From contig NZ_JAEMNW010000003.1 of NCBI RefSeq assembly GCF_016481275.1, forward strand, positions 496,001 to 560,000: a stretch of DNA of 64,000 nucleotides. Direction: 5' to 3'. The position numbers and the translations under genes were made by a program. This DNA comes from Antrihabitans auranticaus (GTDB lineage: Bacteria > Actinomycetota > Actinomycetes > Mycobacteriales > Mycobacteriaceae). The notes beneath the pieces were generated by a model. The model ran no database searches, was not told the DNA's origin, and saw only the letters and a program-made list of their open reading frames with translations. Each line of letters opens with the position of its first letter. Position 1 is the stretch's first letter. Below are positions 35,871 through 43,793 of this stretch, one piece after another.

Positions 35871-36482
35871 GTGGACTTGAGCGCGGGGCAACTTCACGGC
35901 CTGAATACGGCACTTTCGGAAGCGACGTGCCGGGGCATCACGGTGGACGATCGCGGTGGGAAAGTGTCGCTGACCCTCGACGTGCTGGCACTGCCAGGCG
36001 AGGCCGAACAGCCCACGCCGAACCCGACCGTCGTACTCGCGCTTGCCGGCGTTGCAAGACTCGCGGCATCGCTGCGCAGTCAGCGCTGGGACCAGATCGC
36101 ACCCACCGTCGAAAAGCTGGCTCTGGAGGATCTGAGCACCGCGGTAGAAAGCTTCGGCGGCTGTCACCTGCACGGCTGGGAGTTCCTCGACCTGCCGGAG
36201 AGCAGCTGGACCCAGTGGGGACACCTGCTCAGCCTCGATACCCGGTTGAGCAACGACGAAGCGCCGCACGTCCTCGAGTTCTCTCAGGAGGAAGGCACGT
36301 CGCCACGAGAACTCGACCTGCGGATCTGGTTCACCGCGATCGAGATCACGAGCCCCAGCGGCGACCCGATTGCGCTGGAAGAGTTCATCGCGGGTGGCCT
36401 GCGGTGGTGGACCGCGCACGACGCCGGAGATCCGCGCACGCAGGCCGACCACCTCGCCGACGACATCGCGCCGCCGCTCTAG
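35871..36482 (+). CDS. Hypothetical protein
   Basis: 203 residues from a GTG start (MDLSAGQLHGLNTALSEATCRG). No signal peptide or membrane segment. It is Leu/Glu-rich alpha/beta sequence with GWEFLDLPESSWTQWG in the middle and FTAIEITSPSGDPIALEEF near the end. I do not recognise a family. It lies downstream of the DnaA-box cluster and its stop is 6 nt from the convergent msrA stop. Confidence 0.65.
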   Translation: MDLSAGQLHGLNTALSEATCRGITVDDRGGKVSLTLDVLALPGEAEQPTPNPTVVLALAGVARLAASLRSQRWDQIAPTVEKLALEDLSTAVESFGGCHLHGWEFLDLPESSWTQWGHLLSLDTRLSNDEAPHVLEFSQEEGTSPRELDLRIWFTAIEITSPSGDPIALEEFIAGGLRWWTAHDAGDPRTQADHLADDIAPPL

Positions 36483-36488
36483 CCCGCG

Positions 36489-37142
36489 TTAGTTGAGCAC
36501 TACTCCAGTCGCATGGATGGGGCAGTAGCCGTTCGGGTTCTTCGCAAGGTACTGCTGGTGGTAGCCCTCGGCGTAGAAGAATTCGTGCAATGGCGCAATT
36601 TCGGTCGTGATCTTGCCGTAGCCGGCCGCGCCGAGTTTCTCAGCGAACGACGCCGCCGTGTCCGCGGCGACGAGCGCCTGCTCGTCGTCGGTCGTGAAGA
36701 TCGCAGACCGGTACTGCGTCCCTTGATCGTTACCCTGCCGCATCCCCTGCGTCGGGTCGTGATTCTCCCAGAAGTGGCGCAGCACCTCGGCGTAGCTGAT
36801 CACCGCGGGATCGAAAACGACGAGCACCGCCTCGGTGTGACCGGTCCGGCCCGAGCAGACTTCCTCGTAGCTCGGGTTCGGCGTGAAGCCGCCGACGTAT
36901 CCGACCGCGGTCGTATACACGCCGTCGAGCTCCCAGAATTCCTTCTCCGCGCCCCAGAAACACCCCATCGCGACGACCGCCCGTGCCAGACCGTCCGGGA
37001 ACGGTGGCTTGATCGGATGTCCGTTGACGTAATGGGTGTCAGGTAGCCGAATCGGGTCGGTTCGGCCCGACAGGGCCTGTTCGGGCGTGACCATCGTCGA
37101 TTTCAGGCTGACCCGCCCCAGCAGTTCCTCGTACCACGACAT
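36489..37142 (-). CDS. msrA: Peptide methionine sulfoxide reductase A
   Basis: 217 residues. The catalytic motif GCFWGAE has Cys61; [37 protein letters not shown] is the usual core; a resolving Cys lies near the C-terminus (NPNGYCPIH). It reduces methionine-S-sulfoxide with thioredoxin. The first 103 bases overlap the end of the acyltransferase gene in another frame. The ATG at 37142 gives the N-terminus expected of actinobacterial MsrA (SWYEELLGR, then MVTPEQAL). Confidence 0.93.
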   Translation of the reverse strand: MSWYEELLGRVSLKSTMVTPEQALSGRTDPIRLPDTHYVNGHPIKPPFPDGLARAVVAMGCFWGAEKEFWELDGVYTTAVGYVGGFTPNPSYEEVCSGRTGHTEAVLVVFDPAVISYAEVLRHFWENHDPTQGMRQGNDQGTQYRSAIFTTDDEQALVAADTAASFAEKLGAAGYGKITTEIAPLHEFFYAEGYHQQYLAKNPNGYCPIHATGVVLN

Positions 37143-38274
37143 GTTTCGATGTTACGCCGTCGATCATGCGCTCCTTGGTGAGGAACGTCCGTGAGATCCA
37201 CCGCCCGCCAGGCAGTTCGACCCAGCGATACAGAATCTCCGACACCACGGCAGTGACGATCAGGAACGCCACGATTGCACCCGTTGTCCCGAGTTTTCCG
37301 ACCGTGAGCTCGTAGGTCCGGTACAGGATCAGGGTGTGGACGAGGTAGATCGCGTAGCTGCGGGTGCCGATCCAGCGGACCACAGCAGACCGCGCGACCG
37401 GGCCGTTCCGCTTCGCTAGCACGGCGACGCAGACCGCAACGAGGATCATCGTCCGCACGTAGTGCTTGTCGAGACCGTAGGCGTGCATGTCCTGTGCCAT
37501 CGTCAGGACTTCGAGCTGGGCCAATCCGGCGATGACCAACCACGGCCACGGCGCGAGCCGCGCCCAGTACAGGTAGAAGACTTGGCCGAGGAGAATGGCC
37601 GGCATCGTCGCAGCGATCTTCGACAGCATCGGCACGGTCGCGTCCGCGGGAACCAGTTGGTTGTAGAGCAGCATCCCTTCACACAGCAGCGCGCCGAGAA
37701 TCGGCACTGCGACCGGCGTGCTGCGCAGCAGCGGACGAGCGGCGACACAGAAGAAGTAGAAGAGGACCTGGACAACCAGCGTCCACGTCACCTGCAGGAC
37801 CGCGACTTCCGGCTTCACCCAGAAGCCGCCGAGGAAGAAGCTCGAAATGGCCTCGAAATTGCTGATGCCGTCCTGGCCGGTGAACATGTGGTTGACGCCG
37901 ATGCGGACCAGGACGATCGCCACGAACACCGCCACCCAGAGTGAGGGCAGCAACCTTCCGATCCGGTTGATCAAAAAGCGCCTGCGGCTGTTGGTGATAG
38001 CCGATCTGGTGATCAGCAAACCGGTGATCATCATGAAGGTCGCGACACCGATGAAGGTGAGGTGACGATTGAGCCGGGCGCCTTCCACGAGCACTGCGTC
38101 GACCAGGCCGATCGGCACCCAGGACGCCTGCAGGGCATCTACCAGGTAATACGAAATGTGACAGTAGAGGACGGCGAGAACAGCGAATGTGCGCAGCGCA
38201 TCTACGCCAGGAACGTCGACACGCGGCGCGTCGACCCCGGCGGAGCCTCTGAGTAATCGCTGGAGTACCCCCAC
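37039..38274 (-). CDS. Acyltransferase 3 family membrane protein
   Basis: 411 residues. Starts with [22 protein letters not shown] (catalytic His in the family position), then [17 protein letters not shown] and [18 protein letters not shown], with about ten transmembrane helices and a late [22 protein letters not shown]. It transfers acyl groups to an unknown surface or lipid acceptor. The cytoplasmic tail after about residue 365 is hydrophilic and its coding region runs 104 nt into msrA, which suggests either a genuine overlap or a recently extended reading frame. Confidence 0.83.
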   Translation of the reverse strand: MGVLQRLLRGSAGVDAPRVDVPGVDALRTFAVLAVLYCHISYYLVDALQASWVPIGLVDAVLVEGARLNRHLTFIGVATFMMITGLLITRSAITNSRRRFLINRIGRLLPSLWVAVFVAIVLVRIGVNHMFTGQDGISNFEAISSFFLGGFWVKPEVAVLQVTWTLVVQVLFYFFCVAARPLLRSTPVAVPILGALLCEGMLLYNQLVPADATVPMLSKIAATMPAILLGQVFYLYWARLAPWPWLVIAGLAQLEVLTMAQDMHAYGLDKHYVRTMILVAVCVAVLAKRNGPVARSAVVRWIGTRSYAIYLVHTLILYRTYELTVGKLGTTGAIVAFLIVTAVVSEILYRWVELPGGRWISRTFLTKERMIDGVTSKHVVVRGTAGAGQPEIDDGHARTGPVGPNRPDSAT

Positions 38275-38476
38275 GCCGTCTTATGTTAAGGCGCTGTTCA
38301 CCGATACCGCGAATCGAAAGTTCACGAGGTTACACCTATCACACCTGTTGTCGGGCCTCCATGATCATCGTCAGGGGTGGGGGTGTACGAATGTAAACAG
38401 GTGGCTATACCTACGAAACGCTCCCATTGACGGCAACATCTATATGGGCAGGAAAGCCCAGGAGGAAGGGACATCC

Positions 38477-39097
38477 GTGTCTGAATACACCCTGCCGGAT
38501 CTCGACTACGACTATGCCGCTCTCGAGCCGCACATCTCGGGCCAGATCAACGAAATCCATCACTCCAAGCACCACGCCGCGTACGTCGCCGGCGTGAACA
38601 CGGCGCTCGAGAAGCTCGCCGCCGCGCGCGAAGCCGAAGACCACGGCGCCATCTTCCTGAACGAGAAGAACCTCGCCTTCCATCTCGGCGGCCACGTCAA
38701 CCACTCGATCTGGTGGAAGAACCTCTCCCCCAACGGTGGCGACAAGCCCGAAGGCGACCTCGCGGCCGCAATCGACGACCAGTTCGGTTCGTTCGACAAG
38801 TTCCGCGCGCAGTTCACCGCGGCCGCGAACGGCCTGCAGGGTTCGGGCTGGGCGGTCTTGGGTTACGACACCCTCGGCAAGAAGCTGCTGACCTTCCAGC
38901 TGTACGACCAGCAGGCCAACGTCCCCCTCGGCATCATCCCGCTGCTGCAGGTCGACATGTGGGAGCACGCCTTCTACCTGCAGTACAAGAACGTCAAGGC
39001 GGACTACGTGAAGGCATTCTGGAACGTCGTCAACTGGGCCGATGTGCAGGATCGCTTCGCGAAGGCCACAACGCAGGCGAACGGCCTGATCTTCTGA
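38477..39097 (+). CDS. sodA: Superoxide dismutase (Mn/Fe family)
   Basis: 206 residues. Metal ligands are His28, His76, Asp160 and His164 ([13 protein letters not shown]). Residue 145 is Gln (YDQQAN) where M. tuberculosis FeSOD has His; Gln in this outer-sphere position is usual in MnSOD, so Mn use is inferred. It dismutates superoxide. GGAGGAAGGG precedes the GTG at good spacing. No signal peptide. The gene is followed by a strong hairpin at 39116-39159. Confidence 0.95.
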   Translation: MSEYTLPDLDYDYAALEPHISGQINEIHHSKHHAAYVAGVNTALEKLAAAREAEDHGAIFLNEKNLAFHLGGHVNHSIWWKNLSPNGGDKPEGDLAAAIDDQFGSFDKFRAQFTAAANGLQGSGWAVLGYDTLGKKLLTFQLYDQQANVPLGIIPLLQVDMWEHAFYLQYKNVKADYVKAFWNVVNWADVQDRFAKATTQANGLIF

Positions 39098-39115
39098 GAT
39101 AGCCGGCTTCGTGCC

Positions 39116-39159
39116 CTGTGCGCGGTCAGCGAGTCCCTGGACTCACTGACCGCGCACAG
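39116..39159. repeat. Dispersed hairpin element, copy 1 (possible terminator)
   Basis: Arms CTGTGCGCGGTCAG (39116-39129) and CTGACCGCGCACAG (39146-39159) pair perfectly, then a C/A mismatch, then GAGTC/GACTC with a CCTG loop. It begins 19 nt after the sodA stop and has no T-run. Copies 2 and 3 lie at 43747 and 53889. It probably ends sodA transcription or protects the mRNA end. Confidence 0.75.
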
Positions 39160-39273
39160 CCATTTCTGGCACTCGACCTCTCTTGTGTGCCAGCCCATCT
39201 TTGACGCATCCTCTGTATCAGCTGCATAAGTAGCAAGTCATGGGCAACGTGGCCCTCCGCAGAGGAGGCAACG

Positions 39274-39801
39274 ATGAACGGAAACGACTACATCGGCATT
39301 GCGCCGTTCCATTCCGGGGGAACGCTGCACGGGTTCGTGATTTCCGGTCGGTGGCCGAACACGACCAAGGAATGGGCCCACCTGCTCGTACTGGCTGTTC
39401 GCGTCGCAACCGTGCCAGGGTTGCTGTCGACTTCCACGGTGTTCGGTGCGCGCGAAGAGCTGCCGGAGGACCCGGAACCGGGGACCGTCGGGCTGGTCGT
39501 GGCCGAGGGACCGGTCATCGGCGCGTCCGCTGTGGGCCCGGGCCGATTTGCTGGTTGTCTGCCGCCAGCGCTCCTGATGCTGCACCCGCCATCGGAGACG
39601 CGCCCCTCGCTACCTGAGTGCGTGGGCGCTGCGTCGGGTTGCCTATTGCTCCCAGGCCTGCCACACCTGGGACTGGAGCACCGGGCCGCATGGGTGGAGA
39701 CCGAAGCGGACGGCACAGTCACGTCCATGATCAGCAGGGTCGGTGTCGACCCGATAAGAGACCCCGATACCGCAGTTTTGGCGATGCTCCTGGCGGCATG
39801 A
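39274..39801 (+). CDS. Hypothetical protein following sodA (Rv3847-like by position)
   Basis: 175 residues with a good GAGGAG ahead of the ATG. Sequence begins MNGNDYIGIAPFHSGGTLHGFVISGRW. It is Leu/Pro/Gly-rich with no clear signal peptide, and parts (LPPALLMLHPP, AASGCLLLPGLPHLGLEH) suggest a compact beta-rich domain. Mycobacteria carry a hypothetical gene of similar size in the same place between sodA and the GDT1-type gene. Function unknown. Confidence 0.65.
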   Translation: MNGNDYIGIAPFHSGGTLHGFVISGRWPNTTKEWAHLLVLAVRVATVPGLLSTSTVFGAREELPEDPEPGTVGLVVAEGPVIGASAVGPGRFAGCLPPALLMLHPPSETRPSLPECVGAASGCLLLPGLPHLGLEHRAAWVETEADGTVTSMISRVGVDPIRDPDTAVLAMLLAA

Positions 39802-39904
39802 GGGAACCCGAAGAATCGCGCTAGTTTCGCCAAACTTATTGCGCGCATTGCGATTTGGCTTACACCGACTTTGCGTGGCCGAGCCGCGCGGCGTATGGTT
39901 ACCG

Positions 39905-40012
39905 GTAGCGAAGGGGAGTAGCCCACAATCGCGGAGTCGACATACTGGCCAGCGCACAGATGCGCGAGCCCGGCTCCCGGACCGGATCGTGCCGGTGGGC
40001 GAGACCTTCGGT
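39905..40012 (+). ncRNA. yybP-ykoY manganese riboswitch
   Basis: The conserved blocks of this class are present in order: AAGGGGAGTAGCCC (39911-39924), ACATACTGGCC (39940-39950) and GGGCGAGACCTT (39997-40008). The basal stem P1 pairs CGAAGG (39909-39914) with CCTTCG (40005-40010). The internal part has GC-rich arms around 39950-39996. Members bind Mn2+ and control Mn exporters. The gene that follows encodes a GDT1-type transporter, a classic target. Confidence 0.9.
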
Positions 40013-40032
40013 CAGTCGACTTGACCGGAGGT
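40004..40032 (+). promoter_or_regulatory. Expression platform: hairpin that hides the Shine-Dalgarno sequence
   Basis: ACCTTCGGTCA (40004-40014) can pair with TGACCGGAGGT (40022-40032) over 11 bp, with one G-U wobble and a 7-nt loop. The right arm holds the GGAGG (40027-40031) of the transporter gene. The left arm overlaps the 3' strand of riboswitch stem P1 (CCTTCG), so P1 and this hairpin exclude each other. Mn binding should stabilise P1, free the GGAGG and switch translation on. Confidence 0.75.
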
Positions 40033-40036
40033 TTCT

Positions 40037-40726
40037 GTGATATCCGCCCTGCTCCTGAGTTTCGGAGTCATTTTCGTTGCCGAGTTGGGCGACAAATCCC
40101 AGTTGATGGCGATGACGTTCGCGTTGCGCCACAAGTGGTGGATCGTCCTCGGCGGCATCACCGCAGCTACGACGCTCGTGCACATCGTGTCCGTCGGCGT
40201 CGGTCACTATGCCGGAGCTGCGCTTCCGGCCACTGCGATCGCCATCGTCGGCGGCATTGCGTTCATCGGTTTCGGGCTGTGGACACTGCGCGGCGACTCG
40301 CTGACCGAGGACGAGACCACACGCGCCGAGCAGAACAAAGCGCCGGCATTCTTTGCGGTCATGTCGGCGTTTCTGTTGGCGGAACTGGGCGACAAGACGA
40401 TGCTCGCCACGGTCACCCTGGCTGCGGACAACGATTGGGTCGGCGTCTGGATCGGCTCGACGATCGGCATGGTCGCGGCCGACGCACTCGCGATCGTCGT
40501 GGGAGCGATCGCCGGCAAGCATTTGCCGGAGAACTTCATCCGCATCTCGGCGGCTGCGCTGTTCCTCGCGTTCGGTGCCTGGATGCTAGTGCACATTGCA
40601 GCACCGACTGCGCCGGCACTGCTCGTGATCGCGCCGATCGTTCTTGTCTCCGGCGCTGTCGCCGTTGGCCTGGGCAGGCTCGGTTCGAAGCCGAAGTCCG
40701 CCGATCTAACGCTTGACCCGGGGTAA
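40037..40726 (+). CDS. GDT1/TMEM165-family Mn/Ca-type cation transporter (Rv3848-like)
   Basis: 229 residues, about six transmembrane helices in two repeats, each with the signature ELGDK: Glu16-Lys20 and Glu116-Lys120. UPF0016/GDT1 proteins such as MneA export Mn2+ or exchange Mn/Ca for protons. The GTG start is 5 nt after GGAGG. Mn-sensing riboswitch upstream supports Mn export. It follows sodA and the hypothetical gene, as in mycobacteria, and overlaps the convergent patatin gene by 21 nt. Confidence 0.9.
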   Translation: MISALLLSFGVIFVAELGDKSQLMAMTFALRHKWWIVLGGITAATTLVHIVSVGVGHYAGAALPATAIAIVGGIAFIGFGLWTLRGDSLTEDETTRAEQNKAPAFFAVMSAFLLAELGDKTMLATVTLAADNDWVGVWIGSTIGMVAADALAIVVGAIAGKHLPENFIRISAAALFLAFGAWMLVHIAAPTAPALLVIAPIVLVSGAVAVGLGRLGSKPKSADLTLDPG

Positions 40727-42397
40727 CCGTCGCGCCACTTGCTTCCACGCAGGCACGTACTCCGCCGCGGCTCGAGCAGCTTCGACGATCGCACTCATCG
40801 ACTCGGGCACGAACGAACTCTTCGGCGGTACGACGACCGGACGCTGCGGCGGACCGTCGCCGTCCCACCACACCGGTTCCAGCAGGTGCTTCATGATCGG
40901 AAGCGACTCCTCGACGGATGCCCTCCCCCATTCGACGGCGCTGTCGACCGAAGCCGCCGAGGGTGCGAGGTTCGTCGCCGCGAGTGTCGGGCTGAAGCGG
41001 ACGATCCGGTCGGCAAAGGGTGCGTTGGCAACCATCTGCACCGAAATTGCCTGCGTGATCGGCTGCAACCACAGATGCTTCGGATTCCATTGCGGGTGGA
41101 AGCAATCCCACGCGTAGTAACAGGCATTTCGGGTGCCGAGTTTGCCGTCGTGAATCCGCCGCCATGCGAGCTCGGCGGGCACATTGCTGACCGCTCCACC
41201 GTCGACGAGGGCGGCTACCTGGGTCTGGTCCATCAGTTCGTCGAGCAGCGGATGCATGCGCGGATCCGTGCTCTCGTGGTGCAGCACCCCCGGTATCGCC
41301 GACGAGAAGCTGGCCGCGTCCACCACGTTGAACTGCTCGGTCAGCGGGTCGCCACCGATGACCATGGGTTTCACGACCCGGGTGTCGATGAAGGCGCTGA
41401 CCTGCCATAACCGCGTCGCAAGCGCGGTTCCGGTCCCGAGCCGAATGTTCGGCAACGCGCGCATACCCAAGCCGACCAGCTCGGAACGCCGGAATCGTCC
41501 GGGCAGCCGGTCGAACGACTGCTTGCGGACGCCGGCCACGACGGTTTCGTAGGGGATCGCCATATCCGTCATCCGCATCTGCTCGCCGTCTTCCCGCCGG
41601 AACATCTCTTCGGCGAAGACGTTGAACCGCAGTGAAAACACGCCCGTCAGGCCGTGTTTGCGGCGCAGCAGTTCGGGTCCGAGGATCCCCCGGTAGGTGA
41701 CCGTTTTGACCCAGTCGATGTAGTCCTCGACCGGAATCGGATTGGTGCGGGCGATGACACTGCCGACGACGGAGCCGATCGACGAGGTGATGAAGTAGTC
41801 GGGAACCATCCCCTCTTCGACCAGCCGTTGGATGCCGCCGACGTAGACGAACCCTGCGCCGCCGCCACCGCCGAGGACGCAGACCAGCGACTTGTAGCAA
41901 ACTTCGGCGTCGAGTTCGTCGAGCGAGAAATCGTTCGCATGGCGCTCCGCTATTTGCTGCCGCAACTCCTCGAGCGGTTCGACGAACTGCTCGAGAACGG
42001 CCTTCGCCGCGACCAGACGCTGCTTCAGGTCCTGCTCTTCCCGCAGCGGACCGTGCAATGCCGCGACCACCTGCACGCGGAAATCTTCGAGCTCCCCGGA
42101 GACGTCGACGTCGCCACGCCCTCGGGTACCACCCGGACCCGCGGCACCCGGCTCGAAAACGGTGAGCCGCGCGAAACTGATCAGGTAGCGCAGGCGCCTG
42201 AATTCCTGGCGCGTCAGGACGTCCGGATGCGCAAGATCCGCGCGGGTAAGGGCGGCCTCGAGATGCTGCAGCGCCAGAACCGGATTGCGCCGGGGCAGAC
42301 TCGAATCTTCCGGCGCCTCCGCGATATCCGGCAGCGGACCGGTCGGTTCCGCGAGTTCGTTGTCGACGAGCAGCGAGCCGGTCCCACGTTTAGCCAT
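40706..42397 (-). CDS. Patatin-like phospholipase family protein
   Basis: About 563 residues. The N-terminal about 150 are helical; then the patatin domain opens with the oxyanion loop CVLGGGGGAGFVYVGG. The nucleophile elbow reads ITSSIGSVVG, so the first Gly of the usual GxSxG is replaced by Thr; the Ser and following Gly remain. The catalytic Asp is in ALVDGGAVSNVP. A large C-terminal region includes CYYAWDCFHPQWNPKHLWL. It may be a lipid acyl hydrolase. The start is uncertain (ATG at 42397 or 42430) and no good ribosome-binding site is seen. Confidence 0.78.
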   Translation of the reverse strand: MAKRGTGSLLVDNELAEPTGPLPDIAEAPEDSSLPRRNPVLALQHLEAALTRADLAHPDVLTRQEFRRLRYLISFARLTVFEPGAAGPGGTRGRGDVDVSGELEDFRVQVVAALHGPLREEQDLKQRLVAAKAVLEQFVEPLEELRQQIAERHANDFSLDELDAEVCYKSLVCVLGGGGGAGFVYVGGIQRLVEEGMVPDYFITSSIGSVVGSVIARTNPIPVEDYIDWVKTVTYRGILGPELLRRKHGLTGVFSLRFNVFAEEMFRREDGEQMRMTDMAIPYETVVAGVRKQSFDRLPGRFRRSELVGLGMRALPNIRLGTGTALATRLWQVSAFIDTRVVKPMVIGGDPLTEQFNVVDAASFSSAIPGVLHHESTDPRMHPLLDELMDQTQVAALVDGGAVSNVPAELAWRRIHDGKLGTRNACYYAWDCFHPQWNPKHLWLQPITQAISVQMVANAPFADRIVRFSPTLAATNLAPSAASVDSAVEWGRASVEESLPIMKHLLEPVWWDGDGPPQRPVVVPPKSSFVPESMSAIVEAARAAAEYVPAWKQVARRLPRVKR

Positions 42398-42460
42398 TGC
42401 CACAGTCTTGTCGATACATCGAAAGTTCATCGCAGATGGCCCGAAAATTGGTCTGCGAGA

Positions 42461-43372
42461 ATGTCGCAAATGAGCGATCGCACAGCTGCCCTGCTCGCGA
42501 TCGCCCGCACTGCTGGAGCGGCCGCCACCGCCGACACCGAGCTGCTCGCGGACCGCCGCGATGTGACGGTACTGCGAGTCGGGGACCTCGTGGTCAAGTT
42601 GCACGCACCCGGCACCGACCCCCGCGAACTCGCCACACGGATCGCAATGGCCTCGGCTCCCGAGGTTGCGGAAATTCTGCTGACCCCCATGGCCGGGTTC
42701 CCCGTTCCGGTTGCCGACCGGTTGGCGACCGTGTGGCCGGTCGGCGATCCCGTGGATCCCACAGATCCCGACCGCGCGCCCTGGCTGCATGCCGCGCACC
42801 TGCTCGCCCAGTTGCACAACACTGTTGTGCACAGCGACCCGCTCCCCTACATCGGTGGACCCGCCCGCATCGCCGGTGCGATCGACAGGCTCTCGGCAAT
42901 CCGCTCCGACGCGGCCGATGTCGTATTGCGCGCTCGCGCAGAGCTGCCGCCGTGGACGGTCGGCGACGGGGCTGCGCCGTCGACTCTGAAACATGGCCTC
43001 GCACACGGTGACTGGCATCTGGGGCAAATGGTTCGGATCGGCGAGCGGTGGCGGCTGATCGACATCGACGAGCTGGGCGCCGGACCCCAGGTGTGGGACC
43101 TGGCTCGGCCAGCGGCGTGGTTCGCGGTCGGGATGCTGGCACCACAGACCTGGGGCGAGTTCCTTGACGCCTACCGTGTGGCGGGCGGTAGCGCCCTTCC
43201 GACGGGAGTCGATCCGTGGCTACTACTCGACGGACCAGCTCGCGCCTGCACCGTCCAGGCCGCGGCGCGCGCAATCACCACCGCCGCACGGGAAGAACGC
43301 GAGCTCGACGAGGTCGAGCAGCTGTTGATCGAATGCTGCCGGGGCATAGCACGCGTGGGTAAGCTCCCCTGA
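42461..43372 (+). CDS. APH-family phosphotransferase-like protein
   Basis: 303 residues. The catalytic loop reads HGLAHGDWHLGQM and the metal segment LIDIDELGAGPQVWDLARP, so the APH/choline-kinase fold is clear. The N-terminal lobe is short (VTVLRVGDLVVKLHAPG, with the likely ATP-binding Lys). Substrate unknown. It is divergent from the patatin gene over 63 nt and lies 8-32 nt ahead of the zinc-ribbon gene, with which it is probably co-transcribed. Confidence 0.78.
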   Translation: MSQMSDRTAALLAIARTAGAAATADTELLADRRDVTVLRVGDLVVKLHAPGTDPRELATRIAMASAPEVAEILLTPMAGFPVPVADRLATVWPVGDPVDPTDPDRAPWLHAAHLLAQLHNTVVHSDPLPYIGGPARIAGAIDRLSAIRSDAADVVLRARAELPPWTVGDGAAPSTLKHGLAHGDWHLGQMVRIGERWRLIDIDELGAGPQVWDLARPAAWFAVGMLAPQTWGEFLDAYRVAGGSALPTGVDPWLLLDGPARACTVQAAARAITTAAREERELDEVEQLLIECCRGIARVGKLP

Positions 43373-43404
43373 GTACCGAAATGCGACGATGGTGGGAGAC
43401 GCAC

Positions 43405-43743
43405 GTGAGTCAGCAATTCAAGTGTCCGAAGTGCCCCGGTTACATGCGGACCTACACCCGTGCCGGAGTTCAGATCGAACAGTGCGACAACTGCCGCGGG
43501 ATCTTCCTGGACTACGGCGAGCTCGAGCAGGTCAATCGCGCCGAGTCCCAGTGGTCGACGCCTGCCGCGCCCCCGCCGGCTCCGCCCGCGCCCGGTTATG
43601 CCCCGCCCGCGCAACCCGTCTACCCGGCACAGCCCGTGTATCCCGCGCAGCCCGCATGGGGCGCACCGGTGCACGGTGGCCATTACGGCAGCCACGGGCA
43701 TTACAAGCAGAAGAGCTTCGCGAAGATGCTCTTCAGTTCCTAG
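43405..43743 (+). CDS. Zinc-ribbon protein (zf-TFIIB family) with Pro/Tyr-rich tail
   Basis: 112 residues. FKCPKCPGYM and QCDNCRGIFLDYGELE give the CxxC-CxxC zinc ribbon of the zf-TFIIB family. The rest is a PAQPVYPAQPVYPAQPAW repeat followed by a Gly/His-rich HGGHYGSHGHYKQ end, and KSFAKMLFSS at the C-terminus. The GTG at 43405 is preferred since GGGAG lies 7 nt upstream. A dispersed hairpin overlaps its end. Proteins of this kind sit near stress (Ter-type) genes; function unknown. Confidence 0.75.
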   Translation: MSQQFKCPKCPGYMRTYTRAGVQIEQCDNCRGIFLDYGELEQVNRAESQWSTPAAPPPAPPAPGYAPPAQPVYPAQPVYPAQPAWGAPVHGGHYGSHGHYKQKSFAKMLFSS

Positions 43744-43746
43744 CCC

Positions 43747-43790
43747 CTGCGCGCGGTTAGCGAGTCACTGGACTCCCTAACCGCGCACAG
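43747..43790. repeat. Dispersed hairpin element, copy 2 (possible bidirectional terminator)
   Basis: CTGCGCGCGGTTAG (43747-43760) pairs with CTAACCGCGCACAG (43777-43790) with one mismatch, plus GAGTC/GACTC around an ACTG loop. It begins 4 nt after the stop of the zinc-ribbon gene and ends 3 nt before the stop of the convergent TerD-fusion gene, so it could serve both. Confidence 0.75.
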
Positions 43791-43793
43791 CAG

